From: Intoshia linei
Taxonomy: Eukaryota; Orthonectida; Rhopaluridae
Length of the DNA stretch: 40,248 nucleotides
Assembly: GCA_001642005.1 (NCBI GenBank)
Contig: LWCA01000210.1
Location: 1 to 40,248, forward strand
Direction: 5' to 3'
Both the position numbers and the translations under genes were made by a program. Shown piece after piece: positions 33,271-40,248 of this stretch. The first letter of the stretch is position 1; each line of letters begins with the position of its first letter. The notes under the pieces were generated by a model. It was not told where the DNA came from. It worked only from the letters and a program-made list of their open reading frames with translations, and did no database searches.

Positions 33271-36200
33271 CTAAATTTCTTCAATATGAGATAGTTGAAT
33301 TGGAATGTTGTTTGGTGATAAAGATGAATAGTTTTGTTCGTATGGCGCATCAAAGTAAATTTGAGAATAGTCATCGTTTATATTAAAATTGAGTATAGGT
33401 TTAGAATCTGAATTTTTTTGACAAAAAAATATTGACCCGATACTTTTAGCAACAGTGTCATTATTAATTTCATCACACTTTTCAATATTCTCACAAATTG
33501 TAGAAAGTTTATGTCTTGTTTCGTCATTATAATTCAACCCTTTAAAATTGTGTAGAGATATTTTTAGATATAGTTGTGAATTGACAACATCTTGGTTCAA
33601 TTGCTCGTTCTCTGAACACAATAGTAAATGATACATTTCCTTTTCTTCGTCATATATAAAAATTATTGAATCATTTTCGTATACTGTTGGGTCAAGTAAA
33701 TTGCATGCGAGATTGGTACACCCGTTCTTAATTTTATTATACCAATAAAGCTGGTGACTATATTTGGCACAAGAAAGGACAGTTTCGAATTTTTTTGTTT
33801 TACTTTTTTGGGTTTCTCCGTTCGGAATTTCATTTTGATCAATGTACAGTGAAGCCCCAGAAATATTTTTGGCGTATTGACTCAAACTAACACTATCTTT
33901 TTCGGGGTTGATCATTTCTAAACTACTGTTTAATTTTTTGTAGTCATCATAACAAATTAGGCTATTGTCGACTCGATGTAAACTGTTTATATCATAAATT
34001 TCACTAAAATCGTTATTAGAAAATTGTCCAATTGGAAATAATACTATACTGGTTCTTAAACGAGTATTTCTAAACAATGAAAACATCAAATGTGTGTGTC
34101 GTTTAAGCCATCTTTTTTTTTCATTTAAGCTTGCACCAGGATCGAGAATTCTGAGAGGAGACATTTTTTTTGTATATTTTTCTTTTGTACAAAAACAGCA
34201 CAATGGTAGTCGATTATCTGCACGGGGTCTCGTGTTTTTATTACATTGTGAACATTTAACGTATTTTGTATTTAACTTTCTATACTTATATGTCGGAGAG
34301 GTCATTTCAGTTGAAGGTTTTATATCTATCGTAGAGAGGTCTGGTTTAGCTGTTAAAATATTTTGTAATGTGGAAATTTTTTCATCAGGTGAAATTGTTT
34401 TACCCTTATGAGAGGTAAATAGTTGGGTAGTAGAAATATTCAAATTTTCTATAAAATTTGGTATAAAACCACTACATATTTTGATTGGGTTTAGCTCTGG
34501 TTGTTGCATACTTTCTTCTTCGTCTTCCGTTTCGTCTAATCGATTTTTTTGAATATAATAGATAAATTTTCTCACTTTGTACAATTTCTCTTCTAGTTTT
34601 TTTGAACGGCTGCGTTTTTTGTCATCTTTTTTAATAACTTCAACGGGTTCATCGTATTGAGTCAATAATTCACCATCAAATTCGATTTTTCGTTCTAAAA
34701 ATTTAAAATTTATCAATAACTAGATTCACTGTTATGTACTTCGTAAAGACAGCATCCTAGCTCTGCAGAGAGTGGACATTTTTATTCTACCAGAAAAATA
34801 AATTCAATAAAAAAATTTAACCTAAAAATGCTACTATTCACTATTATAAATCATTTAAAGGAGTGGTTCCAAACTTGTTACACGTGGACACGTCATATCA
34901 CATTACTTTTTAATTTAAAGTGATTTATTCAACGTTAAATTTATTTTGTTAACATTTGTGTAAAAAATTTTAAAAAAAAATTGTTATCCCATTCTTTTAA
35001 TTTATTACTTTTTGACCGTGAAGGCGTCACTTATTCAGATTAAAATTTTTTTTGAGTGTTAACAGGATACAATTGTATCATCTGTAATTTTTTTTTAAAT
35101 TCTAGGGCTGTTTTCATTTAAAAAAAAATATAGTAATATAGGGTTTGATCGTGAAAATTATTTTTTTTGAGGTTTCCATTGATGATTTTAAAAACTATCC
35201 CAATATTTATGATTAAAAAAAACTAAAATTTACTTAAATTAAAATAAATAATAAAATAAGTAAACTATTACTACTACTAAATATTATTTTTTTTACTTTT
35301 TAATTACTAAAAACTACTTAATACTACTATTAAATTTAAAATCTACTATTAATTATGTTTAAGTTTAAACTAAATTTAGGATGTTTCATTTTTAAAACAA
35401 AGGGTAATTTGGGGTTTTAACAATAAAGGTATGCATTTCTATTTTATTTTAATTCTAAAAAAATTTAAATTCTCCACCTACTGTGTAATCTAAATCAGTT
35501 TCTAAACTTTTTTTCACAGTATTACCCTGAAGAGAAAAAATACGACGATACTAAAATTATTCCAACATCACCTATTAATATAGAATAATAAGCCCATAAT
35601 GTGAACCTCTAACCCGATCCACGCACGTTCAAACTATAACGAAAACTTACTGATGGCGCTATCTATCAAGTGACCATTAATTTTTTCCTCCTTTTTAAAT
35701 TTAATCTAAAACATAAAATAAAGAAAAGCAAAAAACGACAACCTTGATGACACTTCTATTTCTATTTTTAAAATAATGTGATATCCTCTCAAAATCGGTT
35801 CCAATCATTGACAATGCCAAATAAAATTTTTCAGTTTCTAAAAATTTCGTAAAAAATTAAAAATATAATATAAAAACCTCTTTGATTCCACCTTGCAGAA
35901 TAATGCTTCTTTTTTTTAAAATAATTTTGTGATTGCGCATCTTCAAAAATGACTGGTTTAGAATTATTATCCAAATATGGATTCGGTTTATCAACAATAA
36001 GACTAATTATAAAAAAGTATAAAGTATACGTAAAACAATAAAACCTTTGCTCATCTAAAACAATGTTCCCATCATCATCAAATTTTAACTTGGGTACAGA
36101 TGAAAGGGGTTTATTTTGAGGGGTTTCAATCTGTTCACTTTGATAAATGCAATTTTTTTTATTTGGTAGTTGTGTTTCAGTTTCTTTTTCAGTGCGCATG

Positions 36201-36970
36201 GGATTATCAATAGGATATTGATAAATCAAATCTTTTATAGTTGTTTTATCAAATCTGATTGGTTCTTTCAGTGCAACTTCAGTCATTTTACGCTTACGAG
36301 TATTCTAATAATATGAAAAAATGAATATGAAAAAGATTAAAAATACCTTTACTACAATTTTTTCAGTTTCAGATCCTAAAATTAAAAATAAAAATTATAG
36401 AAAATTTATAAATACCTGAATCAAAAGAAGAATTAATTTCTTTATCTAAATTAAAAAATTATATAAACAGCGTAAAAAAGTCTAACCTAAATTTTTGTCA
36501 TTTATTTCTAAAGTAGCAATATTCTTAATTGAATTAAGCGGTATTGACTTTGCTTCGGAAAAAACAGTTGATAAATTATTTAAACCAGATTCAATAATTT
36601 TAATTTCTTTTTTTGATTTTTCAATTGATTTCAACTGATTTATATCAGGTATTACCAGAGTGTCAATAGCCATATAGTTAGGTGATTTGGACATGTCTGA
36701 TTTATTAGATTGTAAATCTGAAGAATTATTATATCCGACAAGGTTAAATTTATCAACCGATTTAAGATTATTCGTATGAGCCTCAGAAATTGATTCTAAT
36801 GTCACATTTCCATTATTCATTTTTAGAATATGCTTTGGAGATTTTGTATCATTTTCATTTTCTTTGCCCACTACATTATCTAATTTTTTATTTAATTTTT
36901 TATTTTCTTTTTCTTTGGTAGTATTCTTTATTCGTATTACTGGTTTTAGTCTAAAATTTCTTCGATTCAT
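33271..36970 (-). CDS. BDP1: TFIIIB component B'' (BDP1) with long C-terminal extension
   Basis: Eight minus-strand exons: 36970-36487, 36445-36416 (30 nt), 36375-36347 (29 nt), 36304-36045, 36002-35878, 35837-35743, 35705-35651 and 34694-33271. Seven GT-AG introns (41, 40, 42, 42, 40, 37 and 956 nt) have phases that all join. The product is 833 residues. The start MNRRNFRLKP resembles other BDP1 N-termini. KTTIKDLIYQYPIDNPM matches the pre-SANT motif. PKLKFDDDGNIVLDE joins SLIVDKPNP. The SANT domain (about 300-360) reads YSARWNQ, ETEKFYLALSMIGTDF, HYFKNR and KFKKEEKINGHLIDSAI. BDP1 joins BRF1 and TBP to recruit RNA polymerase III. Exon 8 continues without stops for 474 codons and holds a CSQC-x14-CCFC motif (residues 507-528) of unknown kind. 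Exon 7 to exon 8 joins in phase 1 at the acceptor 34696-34695, but the join spans a repeat-filled intron, so exon 8 could belong to a separate gene. Confidence 0.85.
34728..35185 (-). repeat. R1-D repeat copy in BDP1 intron 7
   Basis: Reading on the minus strand, R1 landmarks (for example 'cagccctagaatttaaaaaa' and 'aagtgacgccttcacggtc') are followed by a hAT-like terminus (GGAACCACTC at 34862-34871), then repeat D with 'tagtgaatagtagcattttt' and the 'ctctgcagagctaggatgct' tail. This is the same composite order as at 8474-9775. Confidence 0.65.
35215..35395. repeat. Low-complexity A/T/C tract
   Basis: A run of 'tactactactaa' and 'taaataaaat' words in BDP1 intron 7 with no coding content. Confidence 0.5.
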
Positions 36971-37035
36971 ATTATATCTAATTATATAAATATCAAAAAT
37001 GATAACTTTATTTTAAAATTGTTATTTACATTTCC

Positions 37036-37093
37036 ATTGTGAAATTCACAATATAAAATTGTACAGTACAATTTGTAGTACAAATTTTGTACT
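37036..37093. promoter_or_regulatory. Chain of perfect 17-bp palindromes upstream of BDP1
   Basis: Four perfect odd palindromes: ATTGTGAA-A-TTCACAAT (37036-37052); AATTGTAC-A-GTACAATT (37057-37073, extending one more pair each side); AATTTGTA-G-TACAAATT (37070-37086); and AGTACAAA-T-TTTGTACT (37077-37093). The first lies 66 nt before the BDP1 start codon. A fifth, CATTTTAA-A-TTAAAATG, is at 37152-37168. They could be dimeric factor sites or the hairpins of a mobile element end. Function is inferred. Confidence 0.5.
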
Positions 37094-37355
37094 CAAATTA
37101 ATCCAGTCGAATAAAGTTTAAATCAAATAAATAAATTTAACATTTTCGATGCATTTTAAATTAAAATGAACTTACTATTTACATGTTTTTTAAAGTATAT
37201 TTTTAAACACAAGAAAATTTACAAAATTAGTCAATTTCAGATTTATCTCTGTAATGTAAAAAACGTCTTTTGAATATTTAATCAACAAAAATTATAAAAA
37301 CAAGTCGGACAATAAATATATCTTCTCTTTTTCTCCATCTCCTAGCGTCTATGCG

Positions 37356-38005
37356 CTACACTTCCCCTTCAGATCGTCGGCATATTGACGCGTAGTGTCC
37401 CGGTAACCCACACTTGAAACAGCGTTGTAATTCGTTCTTTTGGATGTACGGTCTATCATTCCGTGTCATGATATGTGAGCGCATCATAGCCGTAGCTATG
37501 TCGATATTGTTATCGTTTTCAAAACGTATTTTGTCTATAACTTCCAGGGGGAGTCGCCTTAATAGTTCTTGATAGACAATAATTTCGGCCGAGTCTCTGC
37601 TAACTTTGTCGTCCAGCTTCATAAGGTTTTCTACCATTGTCTTGTAAGACTGTCGTACGTTGTTGGCGTTTATTACTTGCGACCTATATCTGTCGTAACA
37701 AAGCTTTAACATATCAATTCGGTCTCCTTCATTTAACAAAGTCTTTCGCTTTGCGTAATGTCGTAACATTTGGAAATTATACCCGTCTTGAACATTTTTC
37801 GGTCATAACCGTTCAGAACCAAATATAATAACTTAATGAATACCTCTTCGTCTAAGGCACCCATATCTGGCAAGATTTCGGCTGATTCTATAATCTGACG
37901 TAGACCACCTTCTTTATACTGGCTCTGCAGAAACATTAATTGATCCATAGATTCACCACTTGTATCATTTTTAAACAGACTTGTTAAGTTTAAATCGTTA
38001 TTCAT
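37356..38005 (-). pseudogene. Gag-like protein with zinc knuckle, frameshifted
   Basis: The first frame starts at the ATG 38005-38003 (MNNDLNLTSLFKND) and runs to about 37733. A second frame picks up near 37790 and continues to the stop at 37356. Joined by one frameshift they would make a single capsid-like protein. The second part ends in CFKCGLPGHYASIC, the C-x2-C-x4-H-x4-C knuckle of retroelement nucleocapsids. The middle has LLRRLPLEVIDKIRF, like Ty3/gypsy capsid regions. It is probably a decayed LTR retrotransposon gag. A translational frameshift is possible but less likely. No LTR pair was identified. Confidence 0.65.
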
Positions 38006-38321
38006 GATAATAAACATGTGTATATAAAATATTTCCCGAGAAAAATTTTTTTTCAATGTCAGTTTATTGGACATTAAATGTTTTACTGTCGTAACAACAA
38101 AATCCAATATGGCTATTGAATAATATTTGAACAAAATATTGTCACGGATAACTAAACATAACACAATTTAGATAGATCGTAATCTCACAAGTAATATTTG
38201 ACTTGTCAATATCTAATAAAATCTTTGTATCTATCTGAGGTCTTTTTCTCTCTAATACTTTTCTTTTCTCTCTCGTTTCTTTCATGTATCGTTTGCGAAG
38301 CCATAGCTATATCTGCAAGAC

Positions 38322-38740
38322 TCATGTCGTATTACGTAATTCATTTATTATAGACATATCGGTATAATCATTCTTATGGGCGATTGTCTTACAATATAGA
38401 CAATAAAATCTATGGATAGATTTATGGATTACTCTTGATTGTGGCATATTAATACATTTTCCGTATAACCACTGATAACATTCGACCATACAATCGTCAT
38501 ATCCTTCTGGCTTTCTACAATAACAGTACACTTTTTCATTTTTTTTATACATGATTTCGTAAAATCGTTAGCACTAGTTACAGGTTTGTATCCACCCGCA
38601 TGAGAATCCTGAACATTTGACACATCGAACATTCCTTCATTTTGTAAAATTATTTTTTCTTCTAATTTCTGACGTTTTGCATGGTCTTTATATGCATATG
38701 GGTTGTCCAGCTTACGAACTTTCTTTTCGTTTACCCAAAA
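38322..38740 (-). pseudogene. Degenerate PHD-finger-like ORF in transposon debris
   Basis: Upstream part in one frame (for example NEKKVRKLDNPYAYKDHAK, to about 38540). Then, after a shift, KVYCYCRKPEGYDDCMVECY, QWLYGKCIN and FYCLYC (to 38322). The second part resembles a PHD finger (CxC...DD.MVEC..CxxW.HG.C...Y.C..C). However, the cysteine after MVEC is missing and the usual His is Tyr (WLYGKC), so zinc binding should be lost. It lies between the RNase H and gag fragments on the same strand. Confidence 0.5.
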
Positions 38741-38749
38741 TTTCTCTTT

Positions 38750-38950
38750 CTAATATTTCATTTTCTTCGGTACTGTCTTATCAAAATTTCTTTTAACTCG
38801 TAAGTTATGTACCTTCCGATGATTGACAATAGATTCACCTTTCACCACATCATTCAATCTCATTTCAGTCCATGATAACGGCCGTTCAGTTACGTATAAC
38901 CTGAGTAATGGTAACTCATGCCCATATTGCAAATATTCGTGATAATGCAT
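38750..38950 (-). pseudogene. Unassigned frame after RNase H fragment
   Basis: A 66-codon ORF overlapping the end of the RNase H fragment in another frame, with LPLLRLYVTERPLSWTEMRL and ESIVNHRKVHNLRVKRNF. Composition looks protein-coding, but I do not recognise the family. Probably part of the same decayed element as the PHD-like ORF. Confidence 0.3.
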
Positions 38951-39179
38951 CAGCTGACTTATTTAAGTCACCAGGCCTATAGACTAAGACAAAATCATAC
39001 TGCTCGAGTTCTTGAACGCACCTTAGTTTTCTACTGACTAATTTCTTTGAATCTCTAATAGTTACTAAAGGCTTATGATCTGTCATAACAGTAAATTTTC
39101 TTCCGTATAAATAGCGATGAAACTTTTTAATACTCCAACATATGGCTAAAAATTCCTTATCTGTTGTACTATAATTCAT
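38916..39179 (-). pseudogene. Ty3/gypsy RNase H domain fragment
   Basis: NYSTTDKEFLAICWSIKKFH, then YLYGRKFTVMTDHKPLV and the end VLVYRPGDLNKSADALSRI are diagnostic of the RNase H of Ty3/gypsy pol proteins. The Glu of KEFLA, the Asp of TDHKPL and the Asp of ADALSR are present. The segment with the first catalytic Asp and all of reverse transcriptase is absent: homology stops at 39180, where hAT sequence begins. No integrase follows. Confidence 0.8.
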
Positions 39180-39182
39180 AGT

Positions 39183-39608
39183 CTTAAAAGAAGATTTGAA
39201 ATTTTTAAGACATATAGAAAAAAAATGTGTATTTGGGATTTATGGGAATTCAAGAATTAAATCCAATTGTGTTTGATAATGTTCAACCAAGCATTATTGC
39301 TTTTCCTACAACATGGCTTGTAAACGCTGGATTTTCAGCAGTGGTCGATATTTTTAGTAAGAGGTCAAAATTGGATGTGAAAAACCGAGGAATAATGCGA
39401 TTAAGATTGAATAAACTAATAGAAATTGATTACAATTCATTGTGCAACAAACACCAATGCCAAGGCAGTCACTAACTAGTATAAATTGACATAAATAAAG
39501 CATTTTACTGTAAATAAAAGTAGATATTTTAAGGTTTTTTAAGGTGGGCTATGGAATTTTAGAAAAAACTTTTTTGGGCCATAGCCTGAAAAAAGTTGAG
39601 AACCGCTG
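39183..39608 (+). mobile_element. 3' end of a hAT transposon, transposase C-terminus plus TIR
   Basis: The frame ending at the TAA 39473-39475 contains IIAFPTTWLVNAGFSAVVDI, then MRLRLNKL and CNKHQCQGSH. This matches the hATC end of ZBED/SCAND3-type transposases (FPTSYLCE.GFSA....K.R.RL.....R..L....P.I..L...HQ..SH). The element then runs to the terminal inverted repeat ttgagaaccgctg, ending at 39608; the 8 nt that follow, ttttaaag, would be the target duplication. No left end is in the window, and the 5' part was lost at the junction with the RNase H fragment. Confidence 0.75.
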
Positions 39609-40248
39609 TTTTAAAGGATATATATAAATTACAATTTAATATCGTTTACAAAATCATGATCACCATGATCACTTTAGATACAACTTAACAACTATTTACA
39701 TAACAATTACAACAAACACACATTCCATTTATGCAATGAAAATTAGCCGTTTTGTTAAAAACAGACTAAATTGTCAACCTGTAGGAGAGTGGTTCTCAAC
39801 CCGTGTTCCGCAAAATTTAATGGGGGTTCCGTGAAATATAAATGCGATATTTTTCAATTTAAAGTTTTTCTAAATTACTCTTGTATGCAATGAAACATTT
39901 TTCAAATTTAAATCAAGTATTAATAAAATTATTATACGTTGTGAGTATGGGAACCTGAAAAATGATGTTAAAAAGTAATAATAATTCAGATTATCTTTAT
40001 AAGAAATATTGTAAATAAGGTGGATTTTTACTGGTTCAACTTTCTTGAAATAATGTAAATAAGTTACTTACCTCTTTATAATGATATTTAACTAAAAAGT
40101 TATCTCTCACGGGCCTGGATGCTTTTTCGTAGTGTGAGGGGGGAAACTGGTTTTACCGACTAAATTCCTTAATCCTTGTCGGGAGATATGGATTTTGGCA
40201 AAGAGCGTTATTAACTCTTCAAAAAAAGGACTTGAAAAAATTTAGGAT
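39609..40248. other. End of window with a second hAT-like terminus
   Basis: A hAT-like left end, GAGTGGTTCTCAACCCG, starts at about 39787 and is followed by 'tgttccgcaaaa' and 'gggggttccgtgaaa', typical of such MITEs. Its right end is not seen. The last 150 nt are GC-richer (for example 'ctcacgggcctggatgcttt') with no recognised gene. Confidence 0.45.

Noticed and set aside
33120-33374. 84-codon minus-strand ORF joining BDP1 3' end and CEP44 exon 1
   Set aside because: Only the part from the ATG at 33215 matches CEP44; the upstream part overlaps BDP1 in another frame.
34094-34411. 105-codon plus-strand ORF
   Set aside because: Antisense shadow of BDP1 exon 8.

Overview
The window is AT-rich (estimated by eye at about three quarters A+T) nuclear DNA from an animal. 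Genes are split by many very short GT-AG introns. Most introns I could place are 35-63 nt, and one fits 23 nt. The longer ones (about 280-1130 nt) often carry transposon debris. SPATA18/MIEAP, CEP44, a lysosomal-acid-lipase-like enzyme and mitochondrial ribosomal protein L40 point to a metazoan with centrioles or cilia. I cannot name the phylum; the intron sizes are unusually small for an insect or vertebrate.

Layout. 1-6.3 kb: gene-poor, with a hAT-type MITE (2429-3015), pieces of a dispersed repeat, one orphan coding segment (4384-4566) and a doubtful small ORF (5605-5796). 6.3-7.5 kb: a six-exon CDK-like protein kinase (-). 7.5-10.3 kb: repeats, ending in a foldback MITE just upstream of an NTF2-like mRNA export factor, NXT1/2 (+, 10358-11986). 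12.7-16.3 kb: a ten-exon acid lipase (+) whose last introns hold repeats. 17.9-18.7 kb: an unrecognised two-exon gene (+). 19.9-21.0 kb: two broken hAT transposase pieces. 21-24 kb: AT-rich, no gene seen.

24.1-37.0 kb is a compact block of five conserved genes: SPATA18 (+), PSMD6/RPN7 (-), MRPL40 (+), CEP44 (-) and BDP1 (-). Their coding ends are 100, 51, 49 and 55 nt apart. PSMD6 and MRPL40 diverge from a 51-nt gap that must carry both starts. The five genes do different jobs (mitochondrial quality control, proteasome lid, mitochondrial translation, centriole, RNA polymerase III initiation), so the clustering looks like genome compaction rather than a pathway. BDP1 appears to carry a long C-terminal extension with a CxxC...CxxC motif that I do not know from this family. 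A run of perfect 17-bp palindromes lies just upstream of it.

37.3-40.2 kb is transposon debris: a gag-like zinc-knuckle ORF with a frameshift, a PHD-finger-like ORF, a Ty3/gypsy RNase H fragment, a hAT transposase C-terminus with its terminal inverted repeat, and a second hAT-like terminus.

All gene models were built by hand from splice signals, reading phase and remembered family sequences. No search was run. Splice sites are predictions unless stated otherwise.
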